Notes: a model not told the origin generated them from the letters alone. 64,000 nt of DNA from Victivallales bacterium (GCA_017417585.1 JAFPYX010000033.1:57669-121668); one strand, 5' to 3'; shown: positions 21,482 through 29,746, counted from the first letter of the stretch. Made by a program: numbers and translations.

Positions 21482-21901
21482 TCAGTTGGCGACATAACGG
21501 GCGAGGAAACGGCAACGGACCGGCAGCTTGCTGGCGGCCAACGCCAGGGCTTCCTTGGCGACCGTTTCGGAACATCCGGACAACTCGATGATCATGTTGC
21601 CGGGGCGGATCACGGCGACCCAGAATTCCGGGGCGCCCTTTCCCTTACCCATACGGGTTTCGAGGGGCTTCTTGGAGACCGGCTTGTCCGGGAACACCCG
21701 GATCCAGATCTGCCCGCGGCGTTCCATGCGGCGGGTAGCTGCCACACGGGCGGCCTCAATCTGGGCGCCCGTCAGCCAAGCGCGGTCCAGCACCTGCAGA
21801 CCGAAGTCGCCGAAATCGAGCTTGTTATTGCGCGTCGCGATTCCCGCGCGGGTGCCGCGCTGCACCTTTCGGTGCGCGGCGCGTTTTGGCATTAGCGGCA
21901 T
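21482..21901 (-). CDS. rplP: 50S ribosomal protein L16
   Basis: L16 organises the A-site region of the large subunit. The ATG at 21901 (MPLMPKRAAHRK) has GGGAGG upstream and gives 139 aa, the normal length. GDFGLQVLDRAWLTGAQIEAAR and RMGKGKGAPEFWVA are diagnostic. Its first 77 nt, and its ribosome-binding site, lie inside the 3' end of rpsC in a different frame, an unusually long overlap for ribosomal genes. Confidence 0.96.
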   Translation of the reverse strand: MPLMPKRAAHRKVQRGTRAGIATRNNKLDFGDFGLQVLDRAWLTGAQIEAARVAATRRMERRGQIWIRVFPDKPVSKKPLETRMGKGKGAPEFWVAVIRPGNMIIELSGCSETVAKEALALAASKLPVRCRFLARYVAN

Positions 21902-22643
21902 TGTTGATTTCCTCCCAGTTTTGAGGCTTGCAGATCCAAACTTTGATTCCAATCAGACCGGCCAGGGTGTGGGCTTCGGTGAAGCCGTAGTCGATGTTGG
22001 CCGAAATCGTATGCAACGGAACCTTGCCTTCCTTGTATTGCTCGGTACGGGCCAGCTCGGCGCCGTTCAGACGGCCGGCGCAACGGATGCGGATGCCCTC
22101 GGCGCCGCGCTCCATCGCGGACTGCATGGCACGCTTCATCGCGCGGCGGAATGCAACACGGCGTTCCAGCTGCTGTGCAATAGACTCGGAGACCAGCTTC
22201 GCATCGACTTCCGGAACCCGGACTTCTTTGACTTCGACGATGATTTCCTCGTCCTTGGCCACATCCTGAAGCAGTTCCTTGATTTTCTCAATGCCGGCAT
22301 TGCGCTTCTCGGCCTTCGCGTCAGCGGCGGCGGGAGCGGCGGGGCGGCCCTTCGCGTTGCGGTCATTGTGGTCCTCGAAATGACCGGAGATGACCACGCC
22401 GGGACGCGCGGTATAGATGGTGATGCGCACGCGGCGGGCGAAGCGCTCGATGATGACCTTGGAGACAGAGGCGTTCTTCAGCTCCTTGTCCAGGCGTTCG
22501 CGGATGCGCAGATCTTCCTGCAGCAGCTCGCCGAAGCTGCGGCTGGCGCTGTTGGCCTTCTCCTTGCTACGCGCGAACCAGTGGGATTTCCAGTCCTTGC
22601 GGACGGCAATGCGGAATCCAATCGGATTTACTTTTTGACCCAC
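21825..22643 (-). CDS. rpsC: 30S ribosomal protein S3 (extended)
   Basis: S3 forms part of the mRNA entry site. GQKVNPIGFRIAV, the KH-type segment and a C-terminal IDYGFTEAHTLAGLIGIKVWI identify it. At 272 aa it is about 40 residues longer than E. coli S3. There is an Ala/Lys-rich insertion around residues 85-110, and a C-terminal basic tail of about 25 residues that reads through the start of rplP. The start is GTG with TTAGGAG 8 nt upstream. Confidence 0.96.
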   Translation of the reverse strand: MGQKVNPIGFRIAVRKDWKSHWFARSKEKANSASRSFGELLQEDLRIRERLDKELKNASVSKVIIERFARRVRITIYTARPGVVISGHFEDHNDRNAKGRPAAPAAADAKAEKRNAGIEKIKELLQDVAKDEEIIVEVKEVRVPEVDAKLVSESIAQQLERRVAFRRAMKRAMQSAMERGAEGIRIRCAGRLNGAELARTEQYKEGKVPLHTISANIDYGFTEAHTLAGLIGIKVWICKPQNWEEINNAANAKTRRAPKGAARHPRGNRDAQ

Positions 22644-22658
22644 GGTGATGACTCCTAA

Positions 22659-23000
22659 TTATGCGTTGTCCGACACAACGATTTTGATGTGGCTAGTGCG
22701 TTTGCGGATACGTCCGGCGGAACCACGGGACTTCGGCTGGAAGCGGCGCATGGTCGGGCCCTCGCCGATGGTGGCTTCCTTGACAACCAGCTTGGTGCGG
22801 TTGACAGGATCCCGGTCAGCATTTTCCGCGTTCGCCACGGCAGACTTCAGGGTGGCTTCGACGAGCCGCGCTGCCTTGCGCGGAATCAAAGCAACCATAT
22901 TCAGCGCCGTGACCGCAGGTTTCCCCTGGATCAGGCGGGTGACTTCACGCGCCTTGAACGGAGAAATGCGCACATACTTGGCTATGGCGATTTTTTCCAT
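22659..23000 (-). CDS. rplV: 50S ribosomal protein L22
   Basis: L22 lines the exit tunnel. It is 113 aa with KYVRISPFKAREVTRLIQGK, NAENADRDPVNRTKLVV and the beta-hairpin MRRFQPKSRGSAGRIRKRTS. AGGAA lies upstream of the ATG. It is the first gene of the cluster here: rpsS, rplB, rplW, rplD, rplC and rpsJ do not precede it. Confidence 0.97.
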   Translation of the reverse strand: MEKIAIAKYVRISPFKAREVTRLIQGKPAVTALNMVALIPRKAARLVEATLKSAVANAENADRDPVNRTKLVVKEATIGEGPTMRRFQPKSRGSAGRIRKRTSHIKIVVSDNA

Positions 23001-23317
23001 GGTTGATTTCCTGTTTGACTCGAAAGAAAGAAGAAAAACAAAAAGACAGTTCAGGCAAATGCCTTTTTCCGACTCCAGTCGGGAGGGGTAAATGCAAGCA
23101 TGCTTTCACCCTGGGCGGGGGAAGCCGTAATGCGCTTGCGGCCGCTCCTTGTCTCCAGGTATGGCGTTCAATACACCACTCGAGAGACCTGTCTGACCAT
23201 AAGCGAGCAACCCCGCTTCAGTCAGGATTTGGAGATTCGGCAAAGGGACTTTACCTTATGGCGCCATTTCCGTGAGAGATGTCGTGCGCATCATCCGGAA
23301 ACCAGCACCTCGATCTA
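23001..23317. other. 317-nt non-coding leader region upstream of rplV
   Basis: Between rplV and the next minus-strand gene I find no gene on either strand; in particular, no rpsS (S19) remnant can be read. It probably holds the promoter and leader of the ribosomal-protein transcript, but I could not place a convincing promoter. A small palindrome (AAGCATGCTT) lies near 23096-23105. Confidence 0.4.
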
Positions 23318-24133
23318 TTAATTGGAACGTTCGCGTGGCGGTTCGGTCAAGGGAGCCTCTCGTTGGAGAAGCATCCCTGGCGCCAGCGAACGAAAATCGC
23401 CTTCCATCAGACTCACTGCGCTGCACAGTGTCCTGGATTCGATGACCTTCAGGCGAACCAGCACATTGCCTTCCCGTCTCAAGACGAAGGTCATGCCGGT
23501 TCGGACACCATTCAGGAACCCCTGGTCAATGACGGCAATCCGCGTCTGAAGATCCAGCCGGAGTATGGAGGCGGAGACCTGTCCGACCATCTCCTGCGGA
23601 GAGGTCGCCAGTGTCACCGGCTGGAGAGCGGCCGAAAGCTTTTCGGACATCTCTCGCATGCCGTCTTCCACGGCTTGTCGCAAAACTTGTGATGGCTGGC
23701 AGGCATCCAGCACTGCCGCCATGTCCCGCTCGTGCTTTTGCAGAACGTTGGACAATTCGAGCAACCGCCGTTGCGTAAGCGCAAGCGTGTCGAAAAGCTC
23801 GCCGACCGCCTCGCCATTCTTTCCGCCTGGATTCTCCGCCGAGCCAATCAGATGCGCGGCGGCGGTCTCAAGCCGGGTCAGCTCGTCAATCGCCTGGTCA
23901 GTCGAGAACAGCAGCTCTGCGTAACGGCTCTGGAGCCGTTCCAACTCGCTGTCCCGCTCGGCCAATTGCTGTTCCAATTCACGGTTGCGCTCTTGGAAAC
24001 TCTCCAATGCAACCTGCGATTCCAGCAATTGCTGACGCAATTCTGAAACTGCATCAGCCTGCGAAAAGACGGGGAGGCAAAAAAGCAAGTTCCATAATAT
24101 AATTCCAATTTGACAATTTTTCCAACGCATCAT
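23318..24133 (-). CDS. Secreted coiled-coil protein of unknown function
   Basis: A 271-aa protein from the ATG at 24133; a GTG at 24199 would add 22 residues ahead of the signal. A hydrophobic segment at residues about 8-25 ending in FSQADA looks like a signal peptide. A long heptad-rich coiled coil occupies about residues 27-110 (QRNRELEQQLAERDSELERL), followed by a helical part and a C-terminal beta-rich domain of about 80 residues (ILRLDLQTRIAVIDQGFLNG) with Gly-hinged turns. I do not recognise the family. It is transcribed alone, divergently from ispG. Confidence 0.75.
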   Translation of the reverse strand: MMRWKNCQIGIILWNLLFCLPVFSQADAVSELRQQLLESQVALESFQERNRELEQQLAERDSELERLQSRYAELLFSTDQAIDELTRLETAAAHLIGSAENPGGKNGEAVGELFDTLALTQRRLLELSNVLQKHERDMAAVLDACQPSQVLRQAVEDGMREMSEKLSAALQPVTLATSPQEMVGQVSASILRLDLQTRIAVIDQGFLNGVRTGMTFVLRREGNVLVRLKVIESRTLCSAVSLMEGDFRSLAPGMLLQREAPLTEPPRERSN

Positions 24134-24210
24134 CGCATTTTTCTTGCTGAATGGCAAATTTGTGACACTTCCCGACAATTTAACCCGTGTCTTTGTCACG
24201 TGTATTAGCT

Positions 24211-24219
24211 AATAATATA
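24211..24219 (-). promoter_or_regulatory. Putative -10 element upstream of the 23318-24133 gene
   Basis: The minus strand reads TATATTATT about 80 nt before the chosen ATG, in an AT-rich patch. It resembles the recurrent TATAKTA element. Confidence 0.3.
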
Positions 24220-24240
24220 ATGCGGCAAGTCCAGCACCCC

Positions 24241-24273
24241 AAGTCCCGGAGGTCCCGGAAGTCCTGGAAGACC
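24241..24273. repeat. Direct-repeat tract (GGAAGTCC-like units)
   Basis: AAGTCCCGG, AGGTCCCGG, AAGTCCTGG and AAGACC follow in series in the gap between the divergent coiled-coil gene and ispG. The unit is the same as the reverse strand of the tract at 3531-3565. Confidence 0.55.
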
Positions 24274-24305
24274 TGAACACAAAGTACAAAATCACATTTT
24301 GCCCC

Positions 24306-24314
24306 TATATTTAG
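24306..24314 (+). promoter_or_regulatory. Putative -10 element for ispG
   Basis: TATATTTAG ends 31 nt before the ispG ATG. Weak match to the window's recurrent -10-like element. Confidence 0.35.
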
Positions 24315-24345
24315 TCCCACGACAAACTTTTTACCGGAAACACGA

Positions 24346-25404
24346 ATGACTCGTCAAATCCATCTCGGCTCCGTTTCGATTGGCGGCGGCGCACGGCTGG
24401 TTGTGCAGTCGATGTGCAACACGAAAACCAGCAATGCCGAGGCGACGCTCGCCCAGATCCGTCGTCTTGCCTCGCTGGGCTGCCAGGTCATCCGCGTGGC
24501 GCTGCCGTCGCTTTCGGCGGCGCCGGGACTGGCACGGATTTGCGAGGAGAGTCCCCTTCCCGTGGTGGCGGACATCCACTTCGACGCACGACTGGCGCTG
24601 GCGGCGCTTTCGGCGGGAGCCCACGGCATCCGCGTGAACCCCGGCAATATCCCTGACCTGGCGGGCGTGCGCGAGGTCGCCGAGGCCGCCGCCCGGATGG
24701 ACCGCTGTGTTCGCATCGGCGTGAACATGGGCAGCCTGTCGCCTAAGGCACGCGAAAAATACGGCGCGACCGCCGAGGCGATGGTCGTCAGCGCGCTAGA
24801 GTATCTTAAGATCTTCGAGGACGCGGGCTGCAACAACCTGAAGGTCAGCCTGAAGTCCTCCGACCTGCGCATCTCCATTGAGGCTGCTCGACGTTTCCAC
24901 GCCGAGTCTGACTGGCCGCTGCATCTGGGCATCACCGAGGCCGGCACGCCGATGGCTGGAACCATCAAGTCCGCCATCGGTCTGGGCGTGCTGCTACTGG
25001 AGGGTATCGGCGACACCATCCGCGTCTCCCTGACCGCTCCACCCGAAGCAGAAATCGCCGCCGCGCACCGGATTCTGGACGCATTGGGACTGCGACCAGG
25101 CCGCCCGCAGTTGGTTTCCTGCCCGACCTGCGGGCGAACGCGAATTGACCTCATTCCCATCGCCGAGGCCGTGGAGACCGAAATCGACCGCCTGATGGCT
25201 GCGGGGAAGTCCATTGCCCTGCGCAAAATCGCCGTTATGGGCTGCGAAGTCAATGGACCCGGCGAGGCTTCGGACGCCGACCTGGGCATCGCCGGCGGCA
25301 ACGGCACCGGCGTGATTTTCAAATTCGGCAAGCCCGTCCGCCGCTGTTCGGAGTCCGAACTGCTTTCGGTGCTGCTTGCCGAAATCCACGCCTCAGTGCA
25401 TTGA
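24346..25404 (+). CDS. ispG: 4-hydroxy-3-methylbut-2-en-1-yl diphosphate synthase IspG (GcpE)
   Basis: [4Fe-4S] enzyme of the MEP isoprenoid pathway that reduces MEcPP to HMBPP. It is 352 aa, the short bacterial form. The TIM-barrel part carries VVQSMCNTKTSN, VADIHFD and GIRVNPGNI. The C-terminal cluster domain has Cys259 and Cys262 (CPTCGRT), then Cys300 and the catalytic glutamate in MGCEVNGPGE. It appears monocistronic or leads into the PHP-domain gene 85 nt downstream. Confidence 0.97.
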   Translation: MTRQIHLGSVSIGGGARLVVQSMCNTKTSNAEATLAQIRRLASLGCQVIRVALPSLSAAPGLARICEESPLPVVADIHFDARLALAALSAGAHGIRVNPGNIPDLAGVREVAEAAARMDRCVRIGVNMGSLSPKAREKYGATAEAMVVSALEYLKIFEDAGCNNLKVSLKSSDLRISIEAARRFHAESDWPLHLGITEAGTPMAGTIKSAIGLGVLLLEGIGDTIRVSLTAPPEAEIAAAHRILDALGLRPGRPQLVSCPTCGRTRIDLIPIAEAVETEIDRLMAAGKSIALRKIAVMGCEVNGPGEASDADLGIAGGNGTGVIFKFGKPVRRCSESELLSVLLAEIHASVH

Positions 25405-25489
25405 TTTGGCGGAACGGCCACGGCAGATCACGTCTGCGGCAATACATTAACGCAAATTTCTTTTTAAGCTGTCAATTTACAAGCACACA

Positions 25490-26842
25490 ATGACCATGGA
25501 ATCGAACATCCTCGCCCAGCTTTCGTCCTTCGATGCCTGGGAGCGCGTGAATGCGCTCCAGACGCTTGCCACCATCACGGCCTTTCCGCCGGAGACCGCC
25601 GCGATGAACCTGCACGTGCACTCCTTCTTTTCCTATAATGGAGAAGGCTGGTCGCCAAGTCGCATCGCTTACGAGATGAAGCAGTTGGGGCTTTACGGAT
25701 CGGCGCTGTGCGACTTCGATGTCCTGCAGGGCGTCGAGGAGTTCCTCACCGCTGGAGACCTGCTTGGACTGCGCACGGCGGCCTCCTTCGAGAGCCGGGT
25801 CTTCTTCTCCGAATACGCAGACCAGGAGATCAACTCCCCTGGCGAACCCGGCGTCTTCTACTTCATGGGCTCCGGCTTTGTGAAGGCTCCCGCCGACGGT
25901 TCCAAGGCCGCACAGGGTTTCGGGTTGCTCCTGGAGCAGTCCCACCGACGCAACCGCGAACTCATCGCCCGCGTGAACGCCGCGTTACCTGCGGCGAAAC
26001 TCGACTATGAACGCGACGTCCTTCCGCTCACGCCGGACAAGAACGCCACGGAGCGCCACATTGTGCGCGCCTACTACGACCAGGCCATCAAGGAGCAGGG
26101 TTCCCCTGAGGCCGCAGCCGCTTTCTGGGCAAAGGTCTTCGGCGCCGACGAGGCGGAGCTGGCCGCCAAGTCCCCCAACGCGATGAACGACTATCTCCGC
26201 AGCAAGCTCATGAAGAAAGGCGGTCTGGGTTATACCCAACCCACCAAAGACACCTTCCCGCCCATCGAGCAGGTCATTGAACTCATCCGTGAATGCCGCG
26301 CACTCCCCAACGCCGCATGGCTGGACGGATCGTTGCCCGGCGAATCCGCCCCCAAGACGCAACTGGAATGCCTAGTCGCCAAGGGGCTGGAAATGGTCAA
26401 CATCATCCCCGACCGCAACTGGAACTTCAAGGATCCCGCCAAGGCCGCCGTGCGTGTCCAGGCCCTCAACGAATACATTGCCGCGGCGCAGGCGCTCGAC
26501 CTGCCTATCATCGTCGGCACCGAATGCAACAAGCCCGGCCAGCGCAAGGTGGATGACTTCCAGGCACCCGCCCTCGCCCCGCACCTAGGCACTTTCACCT
26601 TCGGCGCCAATGTCCTCTTCGGACACACACGGCTGCTCCGCTACGCCGACTACTCCTACAGCGATGCCCAGGCCAAGGCCGACTTCCCCTCTCGCAAGGC
26701 ACGCAACGACTTCTTCGCCGCCGTGGGCGCCCTGCCCCCCCCGCCGCCCACCACCATCGCACTTCTCACCAACCGCTCCACCGCCGCGAATTTCGACTAC
26801 CTCAAGAAATCCGCCACCGCCGGCTACTGGCTTGAAGGGTAA
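25490..26842 (+). CDS. PHP-domain protein (putative metal-dependent phosphoesterase)
   Basis: A 450-aa soluble protein. NLHVHSFFSYNGEGWSPSRIA near residue 40 is the first PHP motif (HxH followed by a Tyr/Gly loop), and GSALCDFDVLQGVEEF is the second, with Asp in place of the usual His. A later IVGTECN segment supplies a Glu/Cys position. The middle third (about residues 170-290) is helical and not part of the canonical PHP fold. The C-terminus has a run of Pro (LPPPPPTTIA). The reaction is unknown; DNA polymerase or histidinol-phosphatase roles are not supported. ATG codons at 25490 and 25496 are both possible. Confidence 0.75.
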   Translation: MTMESNILAQLSSFDAWERVNALQTLATITAFPPETAAMNLHVHSFFSYNGEGWSPSRIAYEMKQLGLYGSALCDFDVLQGVEEFLTAGDLLGLRTAASFESRVFFSEYADQEINSPGEPGVFYFMGSGFVKAPADGSKAAQGFGLLLEQSHRRNRELIARVNAALPAAKLDYERDVLPLTPDKNATERHIVRAYYDQAIKEQGSPEAAAAFWAKVFGADEAELAAKSPNAMNDYLRSKLMKKGGLGYTQPTKDTFPPIEQVIELIRECRALPNAAWLDGSLPGESAPKTQLECLVAKGLEMVNIIPDRNWNFKDPAKAAVRVQALNEYIAAAQALDLPIIVGTECNKPGQRKVDDFQAPALAPHLGTFTFGANVLFGHTRLLRYADYSYSDAQAKADFPSRKARNDFFAAVGALPPPPPTTIALLTNRSTAANFDYLKKSATAGYWLEG

Positions 26843-26909
26843 ACAACGGTGGCTTGTACCACGGGCACCGAACCACCCTCCCCCATCGTAGTCCCCTTGC
26901 GATGACGGG

Positions 26910-26938
26910 ACAATTACGCATTGCGAATTACGAATTGA
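26910..26938. repeat. AT-rich short direct repeat (AATTACG/AATTGCG)
   Basis: CAATTACGCATTGCGAATTA and CGAATTG form an imperfect 8-9 bp repeat series just before the waaG-like start. Similar tracts occur at 46850-46868 and 48777-48803. Confidence 0.45.
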
Positions 26939-26939
26939 A

Positions 26940-28073
26940 ATGCGTCTCCTGATTTCCCTCTTCAAATACTTCCCCTTCGGGGGATTGCAGAAGGACACGC
27001 TGCGTTTTGCCCGCGAGGCGGCGCGGCGTGGCCATCAGGTGGATTTGCTCGTGACGGCGTGGCAGGGAGAACGTCCCACGGATGCCAACCTGACGGTGCA
27101 CTTCACCCCGCCGATCCGTGCCTGGACCAATACCGCGCGGATGGATGAGTTCGCAAGACGAGTGGAGGAATTCCGCCGGCAGCAAGACTACGATGTCACG
27201 CTGGCGATGAACCGTATTCCAGGGGCAGACTTCTATTTCGCGGCGGATGCATGCATGAAGCATTATCTGAAACAGGCGCACTGGGCAATCACCCTGGCAC
27301 TGTCTCCTCGCTACCGTGCAATTCTTCGACAGGAGGAGGCCGTCTTCTCCCCCCAGTCCCACACCAGAATCTTCACGATTGCCGATGCTCAGGTTCGTGA
27401 ATTCCAGGAAGAGTATGGCACTCAGTCGGCGCGTTTCTTCCCCTTGCCACCGGGCATGGACGAGGCCTGCCTGCCGCCACCGGCTGAGACCGCCCGGAAA
27501 CTTCGTCAAAGCACCCGCCAGGAACTTGGCCTGAACGATGCTGACAAGCTACTGCTCTTGGTCGGCACAAGCTTTTACAACAAAGGCGCGGATCGCGTGC
27601 TGACCGCATTGGCCGCATTGCCGTCCTCCCTGCGTGACAGAGTCCACTTTGCCATGATTGGCAACAGTCCCGCCAAGACCATCAACCATTTTGCCCGAAA
27701 ACTCGGTCTTCCACTGCGTTCCATCCATCCTATACCTCCACGAGAACATGTTGCCGAGTTGTTGCTCGCGGCCGACTTGATGGTCCATCCCGCACGTTCA
27801 GAGGGCGCCGGAGCAGTGCTTGTGGAGGCCCTGGCCAATGGACTTCCCGTAATATGCACCGAGGATTGCGGTTTTTCCCCGTATGTTGCGGACGCCGGTT
27901 GTCCCGTCATCCCTTCTCCTTTCCGGCAGTCTGCCCTCAACCAGACACTCGCAGAAACGCTCCCGCGCCTTCCGGCATTACGGGAAAGCATCAATGCGTA
28001 TGCGGCTACGCAAGACTTCTGCGCCCGCAGCCGAGTCGCAATTGAAACGCTGGAAAGTTTCATCGCTAAATGA
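26940..28073 (+). CDS. waaG: WaaG-like LPS-core glycosyltransferase (GT4)
   Basis: A 377-aa family-4 retaining glycosyltransferase close to WaaG, which adds glucose to heptose II of the LPS core. Strong matches are the N-terminal LFKYFPFGGLQKDTLR, the NRIPGADFYFAADACMK segment typical of WaaG, a GTSFYNKGADRVL nucleotide-binding start and the C-terminal HPARSEGAGAVLVEALANG with the EX7E-type glutamates. It is cytoplasmic and membrane-peripheral. It overlaps the kinase-like gene by 4 nt (ATGA), as in rfa operons. The sugar transferred is inferred. Confidence 0.85.
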   Translation: MRLLISLFKYFPFGGLQKDTLRFAREAARRGHQVDLLVTAWQGERPTDANLTVHFTPPIRAWTNTARMDEFARRVEEFRRQQDYDVTLAMNRIPGADFYFAADACMKHYLKQAHWAITLALSPRYRAILRQEEAVFSPQSHTRIFTIADAQVREFQEEYGTQSARFFPLPPGMDEACLPPPAETARKLRQSTRQELGLNDADKLLLLVGTSFYNKGADRVLTALAALPSSLRDRVHFAMIGNSPAKTINHFARKLGLPLRSIHPIPPREHVAELLLAADLMVHPARSEGAGAVLVEALANGLPVICTEDCGFSPYVADAGCPVIPSPFRQSALNQTLAETLPRLPALRESINAYAATQDFCARSRVAIETLESFIAK

Positions 28074-28846
28074 CTGAATATCAGCCATTCGAATTCAGCC
28101 ACTGGCATGGCGTGAGCCGGGCGTTTTTTGCGGTTCCTGGCGGCGACTTGGATGCCTGGCTGGGTGCCCTAGAGGCGCAAGCCGGCCGGAAATGCAAATC
28201 TCGCTGGATCGCCCCACCCGGCGAAGGTTGCCCGTGGTTCGTGAAAGTGCTCACCGCCGCCAGTGAACACGACAGTCTGTGGAATCGTCTCAAGTGGCGG
28301 ATGCGTCCTTCACGGATGCTTCATACCTGGCAGATTTCGCAGGATCTCCAGGCATCGGGGTTCGTTTGTCCGGAAATCCAGCTGGCTGCGCGAAAGCGCA
28401 CCTGGCGACCATTCGGTTGGCCGACCGACGTCTTGGTGATGTCGCCGATTGGCGGCCAGCCGGTTTCGGAATTGCTCCATCGCAAGCCTCCACAGGAAAT
28501 CCTCTCTGCCATCGCCAATGAGCTTGCCCGCTTCCACGCGGCAGGTTTTGTTCACGGGGACTGCATCGCGGGGAATCTTTTCCTCCAGACTGATGGACGA
28601 CTTGCCTTCATTGACAACGACCGCACGATGCGGACAAGCTTTTGGGACTGTACGGCACGCATCCGCCGGAATCTGGTTCAATTCGGGTTTCATCTTTTGT
28701 TGGACAATCTTGCCTCACGGACACAACTCGAAGATTTTTTCCTCGAGTATATTCAGGTCGCCCAATGGCCCCCCCGGAAAAGGGTGCACGAACTTTCCCG
28801 CATCTGGCATTGGATTGAACGGCGGCTTGCCACCGAGTCACCTTAG
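28070..28846 (+). CDS. LPS-core heptose/Kdo kinase-like protein (WaaP/KdkA family)
   Basis: A 258-aa protein with a eukaryotic-like kinase fold. GCPWFVKVLTA holds the ATP-anchoring Lys. The catalytic loop is FVHGDCIAGNLFL (Asp plus Asn), and the metal-binding loop is LAFIDNDRTM, as in WaaP. It is translationally coupled to the waaG-like gene, which supports phosphorylation of an LPS-core sugar. Heptose versus Kdo as acceptor is not decided by sequence. Confidence 0.85.
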   Translation: MTEYQPFEFSHWHGVSRAFFAVPGGDLDAWLGALEAQAGRKCKSRWIAPPGEGCPWFVKVLTAASEHDSLWNRLKWRMRPSRMLHTWQISQDLQASGFVCPEIQLAARKRTWRPFGWPTDVLVMSPIGGQPVSELLHRKPPQEILSAIANELARFHAAGFVHGDCIAGNLFLQTDGRLAFIDNDRTMRTSFWDCTARIRRNLVQFGFHLLLDNLASRTQLEDFFLEYIQVAQWPPRKRVHELSRIWHWIERRLATESP

Positions 28847-28884
28847 CAGACCGCCCCAGATTCCTTATTCCTAAGTTTCCAGTC

Positions 28885-28915
28885 TTGCAATTAGACGAAA
28901 TGGATTTATATTAAG
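28885..28915 (+). promoter_or_regulatory. Putative secG promoter
   Basis: TTGCAA (28885-28890) and TATATTAAG (28907-28915) are separated by 16 nt and lie about 50 nt before the secG ATG. This is the best-formed example of the recurrent -10 element. Confidence 0.55.
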
Positions 28916-28964
28916 CTGTTCGTCATTAAAACATTTTCTTTTAACATCTGGAATCTTTCGGTTC

Positions 28965-29384
28965 ATGGCCACTTTATCTGTCATCTTTGCCGTTGTCTCC
29001 GTCATTACCGCTCTCTTGCTGACGATTGTGATTCTGATGCAGAATCCGAAAGGGCAAGGGGGCATCGGTTCAATTGGCGGCGGTGTCTCTGAAGCGATGT
29101 TTGGTGCTTCCGCTCCTTCCGCGCTGGTGAAAATCACAGTTACACTGGCAATTATCTTCTTGCTGTCCACTCTTTTCCACGCCGCCATTGTAGGGCATCA
29201 GCGTGACCAGAAGTCCGTCGGCGAATCCATTGGCGATGACTTTGCGACACAGGGAGCCGCCGAAGCCACCCCCGCCATCGAAACCGTTGAGAACGCGGGC
29301 GAGACCATGACGGATGCCGACGACGAAACCGTTGAGAACGCGAGCGAGGCAGGCGAAACCACCGAAGGCGAAACTGCCGAATAA
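28965..29384 (+). CDS. secG: Preprotein translocase subunit SecG, acidic-tailed
   Basis: Accessory subunit of SecYEG with two transmembrane helices (residues about 3-22 and 54-74) flanking the conserved LMQNPKGQGGIGSIGGG loop. At 139 aa it is longer than most SecG. The extra C-terminal 60 residues are strongly acidic and partly repetitive (ETVENA occurs twice, encoded by an exact 18-nt repeat at 29280 and 29325). It is flanked by its own promoter and a strong terminator, so it is probably monocistronic. Confidence 0.95.
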   Translation: MATLSVIFAVVSVITALLLTIVILMQNPKGQGGIGSIGGGVSEAMFGASAPSALVKITVTLAIIFLLSTLFHAAIVGHQRDQKSVGESIGDDFATQGAAEATPAIETVENAGETMTDADDETVENASEAGETTEGETAE

Positions 29385-29410
29385 TTTTACTTCAAAAGAG
29401 ATTGTTTTCC

Positions 29411-29445
29411 ACGCCGCGCCGAGTGCCCCCCGCGCGGCGTTTTTT
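29411..29445 (+). terminator. Rho-independent terminator after secG
   Basis: A perfect 9-bp stem (29411-29419 with 29432-29440), 12-nt loop, then six T. It ends the secG transcript. Confidence 0.88.
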
Positions 29446-29463
29446 GTTTGGCAAATTGGTTTC

Positions 29464-29574
29464 GAAATTCCATGCGAAATCACTGCCGTTCGGGAAATAT
29501 CTTATTTACGCGACATACAACAAATAAAGTAAAGATTTAAATTGCTATATATCCCGAACGGTCATGCGGAATTC
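29464..29574. repeat. Interrupted inverted repeat in the secG / EF-G gap
   Basis: A perfect 10-bp pair, CCGTTCGGGA (29486-29495) and TCCCGAACGG (29552-29561), is flanked by imperfect outer arms (GAAATTCCATGCGA and the reverse complement of GAATTCCGCATGA). The enclosed 56 nt are very AT-rich. The rest of the 402-nt gap between secG and the EF-G gene holds the secG terminator, a small ATACC/GGTAT hairpin near 29660 and the EF-G promoter; I see no gene. Confidence 0.55.
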
Positions 29575-29746
29575 TTGTTGCGTTTTCATTCATAATCGGA
29601 CAATCAAACTTCGACCTTCCATTGTTTCCCACTATGTCTGACAATCAGGCAAGCTGTTGATACCATTTTTGGTATTCACCATGCAGCAGCGATGCGAAAT
29701 GTGAAATGTGAACCCGTTGACACTTTCCAATTCGCCTTTGGCGTAC

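Noticed and set aside
23001..23317. Missing rpsS (S19) hidden upstream of rplV
   Set aside because: I read the minus strand through the gap and found stops in each frame and no S19 motif.
29717..29722. TTGACA as the -35 of the EF-G gene
   Set aside because: It is a consensus hexamer but 24 nt from the TATATTAAG element, beyond normal spacing.
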